Part shown: in pieces, positions 20,089-29,817 of the stretch
Layout: every line of letters starts with the position of its first letter
Numbering within the stretch: the first letter of the stretch is position 1
NCBI RefSeq assembly: GCF_003248515.1
Contig: NZ_QFOB01000004.1
Span: 62,001 to 126,000 of the forward strand
Reading direction: 5' to 3'
Length of the DNA: 64,000 nucleotides
DNA from: Sphingomonas sp.
GTDB lineage: Bacteria; Pseudomonadota; Alphaproteobacteria; Sphingomonadales; Sphingomonadaceae
Made by a program: the position numbers and the translations under genes
Notes under the pieces: generated by a model
Seen by the model: the letters and a program-made list of their open reading frames with translations, nothing else
Database searches by the model: none
Told to the model about the DNA's origin: nothing

Positions 20089-21495
20089 TTATTGCGCGGC
20101 CAGCCGCGACAGCATTCTGTGCCAATGATCGATATCGTCGGCGAAAGCCTTCACGGGCAATCTTTCGTCACGTCCGTGTGCGCGCTCGTCCTCCGGCGAT
20201 ATGATCCAGGCGCCATCGACTCCATAGATGGGAATGCCCACCGCCCGGAATTTGGCCCCGTCCGTCGCGCCCGCCGACATTTGCGGAACGATTTTCGCGG
20301 AGGGGAAGCGTGCATGGACGGCATCCGTGAATGCACCCACGACATCCGGGCGCAGCGGCGATGCGGCGGTGCTCACATTATCGTCCCGGCGGGTGACGAC
20401 GACGCCGGGATCGGCAACCACCTTTTCCAGTTCGTCCCGGATCGCATCGGGCGAAACGCCGGGCAGGATGCGGCAGTTGATATTCGCGGTGGCAAGCTGC
20501 GGCAGCGCATTGTCGGCATGGCCGCCCGCCAATAATGTTGCAACGCAGCGCGTGCGCGTCGATCCCACTTCCAGCGGATCGGCCTCGATCAGGTCGGCCG
20601 CCTTCCCGTCCTTCGGATCCTTGAGCCACGCGCGCATCGCATCGCCGAGCGGCCCCTTCTCGTCCTGCTGGCGCACCTGATAATAAGCGCGCGTCGTCTC
20701 GTTCATCGCCGGCTCGAAGCGATAGGCCTCGATCCGCTCCAGCGCGTGGGCAAGCTCATAGATCGCATTGTCGGGCCGGGGGCGCGACGAATGGCCACCC
20801 TTGTTGCGCACCGTCAGCGTATAATCGGCGAAGGTCTTCTCCGCCGTCTGCAGGCCGAAGCCCAGCGGGCGGCCATCCGCCGTGAAGGCGCCACCGCCGG
20901 CATCGGCGTTGAGGCCATATTCTGCGTCGGTCCACTTGCGCCATTCGGTCGCGGCCAGCTTCGCGCCGATCTCGGCGGTTTCCTCGTCGCCGGTCAGCAG
21001 CACCACGATGTCGCGCTTCGGCTTGAAACCGGCCGCCTTCAGCTTCAGCAGCGCCGTCAGCATCGCCACGGTCGGCCCCTTGATGTCCGCCGTGCCGCGC
21101 CCGTAATAATAGCCATCCTTCTCCGCGAAGACAAACGGATCGATCGTCCAGTCCTCGCGCTTGGCCTCCACGACATCCAGGTGCCCCATCAGCAGGATCG
21201 GCTTGGATTTGGGCGCGCCCGCGGCGGGCCAGCGCAGGATCAGCGCGGCGGTCTTGTTATCAGCCTCGCCCACATAGGGGATGATGTGGATGTCCGCGTC
21301 CGCCCAGCCGGCCTTGCGGAATTCTCCCGCCAGATACGTGGCAAGCTCGGGCACCTTCTCCCGGCCCGCCACGGTGGGGATGTTGATCGCATGCTCCAGC
21401 ATCGTTCGCCCGCGCGCCACCCACGGATCGGGCGCCTGTGCGAAAGCTGAGGTGGACAGGAGGAGCGGAGCGAGGATCAGGGCGAGGCGCTTCAT
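20089..21495 (-). CDS. Secreted M20-family metallopeptidase
   Basis: 468 residues with a signal peptide (MKRLALILAPLLLSTSAFAQ). The di-zinc ligand motifs are present: His in LMGHLDVVEA, Asp in RGTADIKGP, and the Glu pair in GDEETAEIG. A dimerisation domain follows (GGHSSRPRPDNAIY), and there is a final His motif in MSAGATDGAKF and EDERAHGRDE. These enzymes remove amino acids or acyl groups from small peptides; here it acts in the periplasm or outside the cell. It stands between mdh and a nucleoside-hydrolase-like gene on the same strand with a 75-base gap, so joint transcription with the latter is possible. Confidence 0.9.
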   Translation of the reverse strand: MKRLALILAPLLLSTSAFAQAPDPWVARGRTMLEHAINIPTVAGREKVPELATYLAGEFRKAGWADADIHIIPYVGEADNKTAALILRWPAAGAPKSKPILLMGHLDVVEAKREDWTIDPFVFAEKDGYYYGRGTADIKGPTVAMLTALLKLKAAGFKPKRDIVVLLTGDEETAEIGAKLAATEWRKWTDAEYGLNADAGGGAFTADGRPLGFGLQTAEKTFADYTLTVRNKGGHSSRPRPDNAIYELAHALERIEAYRFEPAMNETTRAYYQVRQQDEKGPLGDAMRAWLKDPKDGKAADLIEADPLEVGSTRTRCVATLLAGGHADNALPQLATANINCRILPGVSPDAIRDELEKVVADPGVVVTRRDDNVSTAASPLRPDVVGAFTDAVHARFPSAKIVPQMSAGATDGAKFRAVGIPIYGVDGAWIISPEDERAHGRDERLPVKAFADDIDHWHRMLSRLAAQ

Positions 21496-21570
21496 GCCCC
21501 TTTGCTAGCGCGCCGATTGGCATCCGTCATCCCGGCGTTCGCGAGGCGGGGCGCGGGGCGGGCGCCCGTC

Positions 21571-22686
21571 TCACCGCCCGATCAGATCCACGAACATCGC
21601 CTCCACCCGGGGCACGTCCACGGCATAGACGAGATCCACGTCGCGTTCGCCCAGGCCCGGCCCCTTCCCTGCCGGCCAGGTGAGCAGCGCGCCATAATTG
21701 GCGCCGGGCATCAGATCGACATCCATCGCCAGCCGCCCCCTGGCGGTGACGATCTTGGGGTCCAGCCAGACGGCGGCCTGCACTTCGTCCCACAGCGGAT
21801 AATTGGGCTGGGCGATGCGCTTCACATAAGCGGCGGTGGGCCGGTCGCTCGCCGTCGCGCGGGCGAGCAGCGCGGCCGTGCCGATGGCGGGGTCGCTCGC
21901 ATCGCCGGTGACAAGCGTGAGCTTCGGCCACGGGCTGGTGAACACGATGTGCGCCGCTTCCGGATCCCAGAAATGATTGAAAGACATGCGCGGATTGAAC
22001 GCCACCTGCATCGCGAATTCATCCTGCGCCTTCGTCAGATCGCGGCCGACGAAATTGCCGCCCTCCGTCACGAGTTCGCGGATCCGCCCGGCGAAACCGT
22101 CATCGATCCGTTGCGCCAGCGCCAGATTGGTCAGCGGCCCCATGGCGATGATCGTCACCTGCCCCGGATATTTGCGCGACATCGCCAGCAGGAATTCGGC
22201 CGCGCTGATGGGCGCGGGCCTGGTGGTCGGCATGCCTTCCGCCATCGGCGCGATCACGTCCGGCGCGTGGGGCTCGCGCCGGGCGATCGTATTGTAGGCG
22301 GGCCAGCTTTCCATCCACGCGCCCTTGTAGGGAAGCGCGCCGTAAAGCGCTTCGCGCCGCTTGTTCCGTTCCTTGGAATTGACGAGTGGGAAGGTGGCGC
22401 CGGCCACCACGGGAATGTCCGTCCGCTTCACCAGCTCCAGCATGCGCAGCGTGGCCGCCGTCTCCTCGGGCTGCCAGCCGTCTCCACTCACGATGGTGAT
22501 GCCGAGCACCTCGACCGAGGGATCGTTGAGCAGCATCAGGATCGGCTGGAGCCCCGGCCCCTCGAACGCATCCTGATCGATGATGATCTTGCGCCGCTCG
22601 GCCCCAGGCGCCGCCGCCCCGGCGCCGGCAACGCCCGTCATGAAAGCGAGCAGCAGGGCCGCGCACGCCAGGATCCACCGCTTCAT
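21571..22686 (-). CDS. Secreted nucleoside-hydrolase-like protein with altered metal motif
   Basis: 371 residues, start ATG at 22686 behind GGGGGT. The signal peptide (MKRWILACAALLLAFMTGVA) sends it to the periplasm. The fold matches inosine-uridine preferring nucleoside hydrolases: KIIIDQDAFEGPG at the N-terminus, GITIVSGDGW, IAMGPLTNLALA, and the conserved FWDPEAAHIVF. The calcium site DxDxxxDD is broken: the first two Asp are kept but the Asp doublet is Gly-Pro here, and the later catalytic His position reads LWDEVQ. It may bind a different ligand or act without calcium. Substrate unknown. Confidence 0.8.
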   Translation of the reverse strand: MKRWILACAALLLAFMTGVAGAGAAAPGAERRKIIIDQDAFEGPGLQPILMLLNDPSVEVLGITIVSGDGWQPEETAATLRMLELVKRTDIPVVAGATFPLVNSKERNKRREALYGALPYKGAWMESWPAYNTIARREPHAPDVIAPMAEGMPTTRPAPISAAEFLLAMSRKYPGQVTIIAMGPLTNLALAQRIDDGFAGRIRELVTEGGNFVGRDLTKAQDEFAMQVAFNPRMSFNHFWDPEAAHIVFTSPWPKLTLVTGDASDPAIGTAALLARATASDRPTAAYVKRIAQPNYPLWDEVQAAVWLDPKIVTARGRLAMDVDLMPGANYGALLTWPAGKGPGLGERDVDLVYAVDVPRVEAMFVDLIGR

Positions 22687-22790
22687 ATTACCCCCAATTT
22701 CCGCCCATAAGGCACCGAACGCGATCGGCGGCCGGCCGTCAACGCTCTGGCAACGGATTGCGCGCTATGGGCGGAGCGAAGAGGACGGCG

Positions 22791-23291
22791 ATGAAGACGC
22801 AAGCGCAAGAGACACCGCGGGCCAGCCGGCGACAGGCGGATCAGCCGAGCACGCTGCGCGGCACGGGCGACAGCCAGCCGCAGGATAGCTGGGTGCATGA
22901 TGTCTCCAGCACGGGCATGCGCATCGAATGCCGTGCCGATCTCGCGATCGGCGATGAGATCACGGTGGGCCTGGCCGGCGCCGGCGCCACCCGCGCGCGG
23001 ATCGTCTGGCGGCGCGGCAACGAATATGGCTGCCAGTTCGACAAGCCATTGAGCAATGACGATGCCGCCCAGGCCTTTCAGGGATCGCCGGTCGTGCAGC
23101 TCCATCCGTTCGCGCGGAAGAATCCGAAGAATGCGCCGCGCACGCCCGATGTGGACGATCGCACAGCCGATATGCTGCGCCTGCTGGAGGATCAGCCCGC
23201 GCATGGCCGTCTGTGGATGGCGGCTCTCGCGGTGGTGCTGATCGCCGTGGCCGCGCCTGTCTCGATCATGCTCGCGCGCATCACCGGCTGA
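22791..23291 (+). CDS. PilZ-domain protein with C-terminal membrane anchor
   Basis: 166 residues. The start at 22791 has AAGAGGA upstream. The N-terminal basic segment (RASRRQADQ) is followed by WVHDVSSTGMRIEC and a beta-barrel, the pattern of a PilZ domain (R...D/NxSxxG), which binds cyclic di-GMP. A single transmembrane helix near residues 145-163 (LWMAALAVVLIAVAAPVSIM) ends the protein. The RxxxR arginines are present only as RASRR, so c-di-GMP binding is likely but not certain. It is a stand-alone gene, divergent from the nucleoside hydrolase. A diguanylate cyclase is encoded at 55689. Confidence 0.78.
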   Translation: MKTQAQETPRASRRQADQPSTLRGTGDSQPQDSWVHDVSSTGMRIECRADLAIGDEITVGLAGAGATRARIVWRRGNEYGCQFDKPLSNDDAAQAFQGSPVVQLHPFARKNPKNAPRTPDVDDRTADMLRLLEDQPAHGRLWMAALAVVLIAVAAPVSIMLARITG

Positions 23292-23298
23292 GACGACT

Positions 23299-23326
23299 CC
23301 CGCCCTTCCCGCACGGGAAGAGCGGG
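23299..23326. terminator. Convergent hairpin between PilZ gene and pepA
   Basis: The arms 23299-23311 and 23314-23326 pair over 12 of 13 positions (CCCGCCCTTCCCG with one mismatch). It lies between the stop codons of two converging genes and may serve both. No long T run follows on either side. Confidence 0.5.
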
Positions 23327-23368
23327 CCGGCGTCGCGATGCGCCGGCAAGGCGCATCGCTGACCCCCC

Positions 23369-24850
23369 TTATTTTTCCAGCGTATCGCTGACGAAGCGAT
23401 CGAGCAGGCGCACGCCGAAGCCGGTCGCGCCCTTTTCGTGCAGGGTGCCGGGCTTGGACGACCAGACCATGCCGGCAATGTCGAGATGCGCCCAGGCGAC
23501 TCCATCATTGATGTAGCGGGCGAGGAATTGCGCGGCCGTGATCGAGCCACCCTCGCGCGGGCCGACATTCTTCATGTCCGCGATCGGCGAGTCGATCAGC
23601 TTGTCATAGGCATCGCCCAGCGGCATCCGCCACAATTTCTCGCCCGTCGCCTTGCCGGCCGCCGTCAGCCCTTCCGCCAGCGCGTCGTCATTGGCGAACA
23701 TGCCGCCATATTCGTAGCCGAGGCTCACGATCATCGCGCCGGTCAGCGTGGCGAGGTCCACGATCGTTCCGGGGTTGAAGCGCTGCTGGACCCAGGTCAG
23801 CGCGTCGCACAGGACGAGCCGCCCCTCGGCATCGGTGTTGATGACCTCGATCGTCTGGCCAGACATGGAGGTGACGACATCGCCCGGGCGCTGCGCCTTT
23901 CCGTCGGGCATATTCTCGACGAGGCCGCAGATGCCGACGACATGCGCCTTCGCCTTGCGCCCCGCCAGGGCCTTCATCAGGCCGGCGACCGCGCCCGCGC
24001 CGCCCATGTCCCACTTCATGTCCTCCATGCCGGCGGGCGGCTTCAGGCTGATGCCGCCGGTATCGAAGGTCACGCCCTTGCCCACGAAGGCCGTGGGCTT
24101 CTCGACGGCGCCGTTCGTGCCGTCCCAGCGCATCACGAGCAGCTTCGCCTCGCGATCCGAGCCTTGCGACACGCCCAGCAGCGCGCCCATGCCGGCCGCG
24201 CGCATCTCCGCCTCGCCCAGCACCTCGATCTCCACGCCGAGATCGGCCAGCGCCCCCGCGCGCTCCACGAACGTCTCGGGATAGACGATGTTGGCGGGCT
24301 CCGCGACGAGCGTGCGCGTGAAGGCAACACCTTCCGTCACGGCGGCGCGCGGGACCCACGCGGCTTGCGCGGCCTCAGCCGCCTCGCCCGCGACGATCAC
24401 GAGCTTTTCCAGGGTGGGGCGCTGCTTGGCGGGCAGCTTGGTGCGATAGATGTCGTGGCGCCAGCTGCGCAGCACCGCGCCTTCGGCGATGGTGGCCGCG
24501 ATCGCCGGGCGATCGGCAGCGGGATAGCCAGAGAGATCCACCGCCACCCGCGTCTCGCCGGAAACGAGCAGCCGCGCGATCAGGGCGCTGCCCGCGCGCT
24601 CGCCATCGGCGCTTCCAGCGAGGCCCACGAACAGCACGCGGCGCACGGCTTCACCCTCGGGCGCGTAAAATTCCGCGAGCGTGCCGGCCTTGCCCTCGAA
24701 ACGGGCGGCGGCGGCGGCGGCCTTCGCCACCGCGCCTGCGGCGGCCAGATCTGCCGGCAGCCGCGTCTCCAGCCCTTCCCCGCTCGCGACCGGAATGACG
24801 AGAACATGCGGCTCGGCCGGCCGCGCGGCGGAAATGGAAACGGTGATCAA
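23369..24850 (-). CDS. pepA: Leucyl aminopeptidase (M17)
   Basis: 493 residues, with a TTG start at 24850 as the only reasonable start in frame. The C-terminal catalytic half has GKGVTFDTGGISLKPP, the metal-binding MKWDMGGA and the family signature NTDAEGRLVLCDAL, near residue 340. It removes N-terminal amino acids from peptides in the cytoplasm with two metal ions, usually as a hexamer. It is a single gene with a 170-base gap to the divergent lptD. Confidence 0.94.
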   Translation of the reverse strand: MITVSISAARPAEPHVLVIPVASGEGLETRLPADLAAAGAVAKAAAAAARFEGKAGTLAEFYAPEGEAVRRVLFVGLAGSADGERAGSALIARLLVSGETRVAVDLSGYPAADRPAIAATIAEGAVLRSWRHDIYRTKLPAKQRPTLEKLVIVAGEAAEAAQAAWVPRAAVTEGVAFTRTLVAEPANIVYPETFVERAGALADLGVEIEVLGEAEMRAAGMGALLGVSQGSDREAKLLVMRWDGTNGAVEKPTAFVGKGVTFDTGGISLKPPAGMEDMKWDMGGAGAVAGLMKALAGRKAKAHVVGICGLVENMPDGKAQRPGDVVTSMSGQTIEVINTDAEGRLVLCDALTWVQQRFNPGTIVDLATLTGAMIVSLGYEYGGMFANDDALAEGLTAAGKATGEKLWRMPLGDAYDKLIDSPIADMKNVGPREGGSITAAQFLARYINDGVAWAHLDIAGMVWSSKPGTLHEKGATGFGVRLLDRFVSDTLEK

Positions 24851-25026
24851 CGTGGGGGCCTTTCAGAAGCTAGGGGCTTATCTAGGCACGCGCCCAGCGC
24901 TGTCAAAGCCCCGCGCGCCCTTCCGGTCATGACGGAAGAGGCGGGAGTCGCCCGCCGGCAACGTATCGACACCGATCGGTCGCGTGCCGATTGCAGGCGG
25001 GAGAGTCGTGCGATAGGGCGCGCCCG

Positions 25027-27312
25027 ATGAAGCGGGGCGCGAGAAGTTTCGGGGGACGTGCGCTTGCGCCGCTGGCACTTCTGGCTCTTTCGGCCGCCTG
25101 GCCCGCGCAGGCGCAGGTGCTGCAGGATCGAGCGGGTCCGCCCCCGCCCGACGCCTCCACCCTGCCCGCCACCGAGACCGACGATCAGGTGAGCTTCGCC
25201 GCCGACGCGCTCGACTATAACGACAATGACGATATCGTGACCGCGACCGGCGACGTGCGCATGCTGCGCGCCGGCAGCCGCCTACGCGCCGACAAGGTGG
25301 TGTGGAATCGCCGCACGGGCGAAGTCCATGCCACGGGCAGCGTGGCCATCATCAATCCCGGCGGCGACACCGCCTATAGCGACGACGCCCTCCTGTCCGA
25401 CGACATGAAGGACGGCGTCGTCGAAAATCTGCTGATCGTGCTGGCCAATGGCGGTCGCCTCGCCGCGCATCACGGCACCAACAAGGGCCCGCTCACCACG
25501 CTGGATCGCGCCGCCTACACGCCCTGCGCGGTCGAGGGATCGGACGGTTGCGCCAAGGAGCCCTCCTGGAAGATCACGGCGATCCGCATCATCCATGACG
25601 AGGATCGCCACCGCATCTATTACAAGGATGCGCGGATCAGCCTGCTGGGCCTCACGGTCCTGTGGCTGCCGGGCTTCAGCCATCCCGACGGATCGAATCA
25701 GCAGGGCGGCGGATCGGGGCTTCTGCTGCCCAATTTCGAGGTGTCGAAGGTCCTCGGCCTCGATTTCTCGCTGCCTTATTATCTGCAGCTCGCGCCCAAT
25801 CGCGATCTCACCATAACGCCGCATCTTTATTCAAAGGTCGCCCCCGGGCTGGAGGCCCAGTATCGCGGGCTGAACGATCTGGGCGCCTATCAGGTGCGCG
25901 GCATGGTCACCTATGGATCGCGCCTGCCGGCGGCCGTGAACGTCCAGAATATGGACAAGGACAAGGGCATTCGCGGCTTCATCGATGCGAATGGCCGCTA
26001 CCAGCTCGGCCCGGACTGGACGCTGCTCGGCCAGCTGCGGCTGGAAACGGACCGCACCTTCATGCGCCGCTACAACATCAACAGCGACGATCGCCTGCGA
26101 TCGACGCTGCAGGCGCAGCGGATCGACGCCAATTCCTATCTCGAAATTGCCGGCTGGTATGTGCAGACGGTACGCACCACGATCAGCGGCGGCGCCGTGG
26201 ACAGCCAGGGGCAGCAGCCCATCGCCCTGCCCGCGATCGATTATCGCCGCCGCCTCACCGATCCTCTGCTGGGCGGCACGATCCAGTTGCAGGCCAACAG
26301 CCTCTCTCTGATCCGCACCTCCGGCCAGGATACGCAGCGCGCCTTCGCCGGCGCGCGCTGGGATCTGCGCAAGATGACGCCGCTCGGCCAGCAGATCACC
26401 TTCACCGCCTATAGCCGCTTCGACGCCTATCACAGCCAGGATAACGACAAGACCGCGACCGTCATCTATCGCGGCCGCGAAGGCTGGGAGGGGCGCGCGA
26501 TCGTCGCCGGCGCGGTGGATATGCGCTGGCCGTTCATCGGCAATCTGCTGGGCGGCAGCCAGCAGATCACGCCGCGCGTGCAGCTCGTCACCTCGCCCGC
26601 CACGCGCAATATCGTCATCCCCAACGAGGATGCCCGCGCGATCGATCTGGAGGATAGCAACCTCTTCGCGCTGAATCGCTTCGCCGGCTATGATCGGTGG
26701 GAGGATGGCAGCCGCATCACCTATGGCGCGGAGTGGAATTATCAGCGCCCCCGGCTGGAGGTGCGCGCCGTCGCCGGCCAGAGCTACCGGCTCACCAGCG
26801 AGCCCACGATCCTCCCGTCCGGCACCGGCCTTTCCGATCGCTTCTCCGACATCGTCGGGCGGGTGAACGTGAAATATGGCAAGTGGCTGGAGCTGACGGA
26901 GCGCTTCCGGCTCGACAAGGACAGTCTCTCGATCCGCCGCAACGAGGTGGACGCGACGATCGGATCCAGCCGCACCTATCTGCTCGTCGGCTACCTGCGG
27001 CTGAACCGGAATATCGATACCTCGATCGAGGATCTGCGCGATCGGGAAGAGGTCCGTCTCGGCGGCCGCGTGCAGCTTGCCCGTTTCTGGTCGGTCTTCG
27101 GCTCCACCGTCGTCGATCTCACCGGCAAGAGCGAGGATCCCCAGTCGACCTCCGATGGCTATCAGCCGGTGCGTCAGCGCCTTGGCCTTTCCTATGAGGA
27201 TGAGTGCCTGTCGCTCGGTCTGACGTGGCAGCGCGATTATGACCCCACGGGCGATGGCCGACGCGGCAGCACGTTCAGCTTGCGTCTGGCGTTGAAGAAC
27301 ATCGGTCGCTAA
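25027..27312 (+). CDS. lptD: LPS-assembly protein LptD
   Basis: 761 residues. The start at 25027 (MKRGARSF) gives a signal peptide ending AWPAQA. The N-terminal OstA/LptA-like jellyroll is visible (VSFAADALDYND, VTATGDVRMLRAGSRL, near 55-200), followed by the large beta-barrel ending FSLRLALKNIGR. LptD with LptE inserts lipopolysaccharide (or the sphingomonad glycosphingolipid-associated pathway equivalent) in the outer membrane. It is the first gene of lptD-surA-pdxA-rsmA, a conserved order. A 176-base gap upstream separates it from the divergent pepA. Confidence 0.94.
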   Translation: MKRGARSFGGRALAPLALLALSAAWPAQAQVLQDRAGPPPPDASTLPATETDDQVSFAADALDYNDNDDIVTATGDVRMLRAGSRLRADKVVWNRRTGEVHATGSVAIINPGGDTAYSDDALLSDDMKDGVVENLLIVLANGGRLAAHHGTNKGPLTTLDRAAYTPCAVEGSDGCAKEPSWKITAIRIIHDEDRHRIYYKDARISLLGLTVLWLPGFSHPDGSNQQGGGSGLLLPNFEVSKVLGLDFSLPYYLQLAPNRDLTITPHLYSKVAPGLEAQYRGLNDLGAYQVRGMVTYGSRLPAAVNVQNMDKDKGIRGFIDANGRYQLGPDWTLLGQLRLETDRTFMRRYNINSDDRLRSTLQAQRIDANSYLEIAGWYVQTVRTTISGGAVDSQGQQPIALPAIDYRRRLTDPLLGGTIQLQANSLSLIRTSGQDTQRAFAGARWDLRKMTPLGQQITFTAYSRFDAYHSQDNDKTATVIYRGREGWEGRAIVAGAVDMRWPFIGNLLGGSQQITPRVQLVTSPATRNIVIPNEDARAIDLEDSNLFALNRFAGYDRWEDGSRITYGAEWNYQRPRLEVRAVAGQSYRLTSEPTILPSGTGLSDRFSDIVGRVNVKYGKWLELTERFRLDKDSLSIRRNEVDATIGSSRTYLLVGYLRLNRNIDTSIEDLRDREEVRLGGRVQLARFWSVFGSTVVDLTGKSEDPQSTSDGYQPVRQRLGLSYEDECLSLGLTWQRDYDPTGDGRRGSTFSLRLALKNIGR

Positions 27313-27375
27313 GCAGGTGTTCAGCCGCCCCGGTGCATGGGCGGCCTTCCCCGAGAATTGGACGGACGGATAAGC

Positions 27376-28734
27376 GTGACAGGTGCAGGAAGGCGCGTGG
27401 CCGCCGCGATGATGGCCATGCTGATGGCGGGTGCGATGCCGCTGGCGATGGGCCCGGTTTCGGCGCAGGAGCAGGCCGAGCTGCCGGACAATGATCCGCT
27501 GAACCTGCCGGCGAACGTCGCGCTCTACGCGCATAACGATCCGTCTGTCCGCAAGGCGACGGCGATCGTCAACGGTGCGATCATCACGGATACGGATGTC
27601 GATCAGCGCCTGGGCCTCGTGCTCGCCGCCAGCCAGCAGAATATCTCGGCGGAGGAGCGCGCCCGGCTGCGCCTGCAGGTGCTGAGCAACCTGATCGACG
27701 AGGCGCTGGAAATCCAGGAGGCCGCCGCCAACAAGATCACCGTGGAAAAGGCCGAGATCCAGCAGACCTATCTCCGCGTGGCCGGCCAGTTCCGCAAGAC
27801 GCCCGCCGAATTCGCCGTTTTCCTGAAGGAAAAGGGCTCGTCCGAAGCCTCGATGAAGCGGCAGATCGAGGGCGAGGTCGCCTGGCGCCGCCTGCTCGGC
27901 CGGCAGGTCGAGCCGTTCGTGAGCGTGAGCGATGACGAAGTACGACAGGTCATCGATCGGCTGAAGGCATCCAAGGGCGCCTCCGAATATCATGTCGGCG
28001 AAATCTATCTCGGCGCGCCGATCGGCACCGAGGCGCAGGTGATGGCGAACGCCAATCGCATCGTCGATCAGATCCGGCGCGGCGGATCGTTCGTCGCCTA
28101 TGCGCACGAATATTCGGAGGCCTCCACCAAGGCCGTCGGCGGCGATCTCGGCTGGGTCCGCGCCGAGCAGCTGCCCGATGCGCTGGCAGCCGCCGTGCAA
28201 CAGATGCCCCCCAGCGCGGTGAGCGATCCGATCGCGGTGCCCGGCGGCGTCTCGATCATCGCCTTGATCGACAAGCGCCAGGTGCTGACGACTGACATGC
28301 GCGATACCGTGCTGTCGCTGAAGCAGATTTCGATCCATGTCCCCGCCGATTCCTCGAAGGAGCAGGCCCAGCCCAAGATCACAGCCTTTGCCGATCAGCT
28401 GAAGACGCTGCGCGGCTGCGGCGACGTGGCGGCCCTCGCCGCGAAGGTCGGCGGCGAAGTGATCGACAATGACAATCTGCGCGTGCGCGAGCTGCCGCCG
28501 CAGCTCCAGGAAGTGATGCTCAACCTGCGCGTGGGCGAAGCGACCCCGCCTTTCGGCTCCAGCCAGGACGGCATCATCCGCGCGCTCGTCGTATGCGGAC
28601 GCGACGAGCCGCAGGACGCGACATTGCCCACGTTCGATCAGGTGCAGAGCCAGATGGAGGAACAGCGCGTGAATCTGCGCGCCCGCCGCTATCTGCGCGA
28701 TCTGCGGCGCGATGCGGTGATCGATTATCGCTGA
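27376..28734 (+). CDS. surA: Periplasmic chaperone / peptidyl-prolyl isomerase SurA
   Basis: 452 residues from the GTG at 27376, chosen because it starts a proper signal peptide (TGAGRRVAAAMMAMLMAG, cleavage near VSAQ); an ATG at 27337 would add an acidic stretch before it. The N-terminal SurA domain (RKATAIVNGAIITDTDVDQR) is followed by parvulin-type repeats (SEYHVGEIYLGAP and the conserved GGDLGWV) and a C-terminal section. It helps outer-membrane proteins such as LptD to fold, which fits the gene order. The stop at 28734 lies 16 bases before pdxA. Confidence 0.9.
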   Translation: MTGAGRRVAAAMMAMLMAGAMPLAMGPVSAQEQAELPDNDPLNLPANVALYAHNDPSVRKATAIVNGAIITDTDVDQRLGLVLAASQQNISAEERARLRLQVLSNLIDEALEIQEAAANKITVEKAEIQQTYLRVAGQFRKTPAEFAVFLKEKGSSEASMKRQIEGEVAWRRLLGRQVEPFVSVSDDEVRQVIDRLKASKGASEYHVGEIYLGAPIGTEAQVMANANRIVDQIRRGGSFVAYAHEYSEASTKAVGGDLGWVRAEQLPDALAAAVQQMPPSAVSDPIAVPGGVSIIALIDKRQVLTTDMRDTVLSLKQISIHVPADSSKEQAQPKITAFADQLKTLRGCGDVAALAAKVGGEVIDNDNLRVRELPPQLQEVMLNLRVGEATPPFGSSQDGIIRALVVCGRDEPQDATLPTFDQVQSQMEEQRVNLRARRYLRDLRRDAVIDYR

Positions 28735-28750
28735 GCCGATCCCCGGCGGC

Positions 28751-29743
28751 GTGCCGGCGCCGCTGGCGGTCGCAATCGGCGACCCGGCCGGGATCGGCCC
28801 CGAAATCGTCGCCAAGGCATGGAATGCGCGTCATGAGCACGCGCTTCCCGCCTTTTTCGCGATCGGCGACGCACGATCGATCGAAAGCGTCTGGCAGGGG
28901 CCGATCCAGCGCATCTCGGATCCGGCCGATGCCCATGATTGCTTCGCCGGCGCCCTGCCGCTGCTGCAGGTGGACGATCCGGGCGAGATCGAACCCGGCG
29001 CGCCCAATCCGGCCGGCGCGCGCTGCTCACTGGATTCGCTGGAAATCGCGGTCGGGCTCGCGCGGTCGGGCGCGGTCGGCGGCGTCGTCACCGGCCCGGT
29101 TGCCAAGGCGCAGCTCTACAGCATCGGCTTCACCCATCCCGGCCAGACCGAATTCATCGCCGAACGCTGCGGCGTGGCGCGCGGCAATGTCGCCATGATG
29201 CTCGCGGGGCCGACGCTGCGCACGGTGCCGGTCACGATCCACATGCCGCTGAAGGACGTGGCGGAGATGCTCTCCGCCGAGCTTATCATGGCGCGCGCGC
29301 GGACGGTGGAGCGCGGGCTGATCCGCGATTTCGGGATTGCGCGCCCCCGCCTCGCCATTGCCGGCTTCAATCCGCATGCGGGCGAAGGCGGCGCGATCGG
29401 GCGCGAGGAGATCGATGTGATCGAGCCGGCGCTGGAGCGGCTGCGCGCGGACGGCATGGATATTGTCGGCCCGATGCCGGCGGATACGATGTTCCATGCC
29501 CGCGCCCGCGCCCTCTATGATGCGGCACTCTGTCTCTATCACGATCAGGCGCTGATCCCGATCAAGACGCTCCATTTCGATGAAGGCGTGAATGTCACGC
29601 TGGGGCTGCCGATCATCCGTACAGCCCCCGATCACGGCACCGCCTTCGACATTGCCGGCCAGGATCTCGCCAATCCCGGCGCGATGATCGCGGCGATCGC
29701 GCTCGCCGGCAGTTGCGCGGCGAACCGCCTGCGCGCGGCGTGA
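28751..29743 (+). CDS. pdxA: 4-hydroxythreonine-4-phosphate dehydrogenase
   Basis: 330 residues, with a GTG start at 28751; no ATG is available upstream before the in-frame stop at 28718. The family start LAVAIGDPAGIGPEI is immediate. It also shows the metal-binding His motif (HPGQTEF), FNPHAGEGGAIG and the late DHGTAFDIAG. It works in vitamin B6 synthesis, forming the precursor that PdxJ condenses. Its place after surA is the classic arrangement of lptD-surA-pdxA-rsmA. Confidence 0.94.
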   Translation: MPAPLAVAIGDPAGIGPEIVAKAWNARHEHALPAFFAIGDARSIESVWQGPIQRISDPADAHDCFAGALPLLQVDDPGEIEPGAPNPAGARCSLDSLEIAVGLARSGAVGGVVTGPVAKAQLYSIGFTHPGQTEFIAERCGVARGNVAMMLAGPTLRTVPVTIHMPLKDVAEMLSAELIMARARTVERGLIRDFGIARPRLAIAGFNPHAGEGGAIGREEIDVIEPALERLRADGMDIVGPMPADTMFHARARALYDAALCLYHDQALIPIKTLHFDEGVNVTLGLPIIRTAPDHGTAFDIAGQDLANPGAMIAAIALAGSCAANRLRAA

Positions 29744-29817
29744 ACGGCAGCCGCGCGGACGATGACATATCGGAAGGATGAGCGCGCCCTGAGCGGTGGC
29801 GTGGAGCGGGCGCGGTG

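Noticed and set aside
25831..28815. A 994-codon open frame on the minus strand opposite lptD, surA and pdxA
   Set aside because: It crosses three well-identified genes on the other strand and has only low-complexity sequence. It is a codon-bias shadow, as are similar long frames at 4420-6462, 11222-13111, 18478-20535 and 31874-34513.
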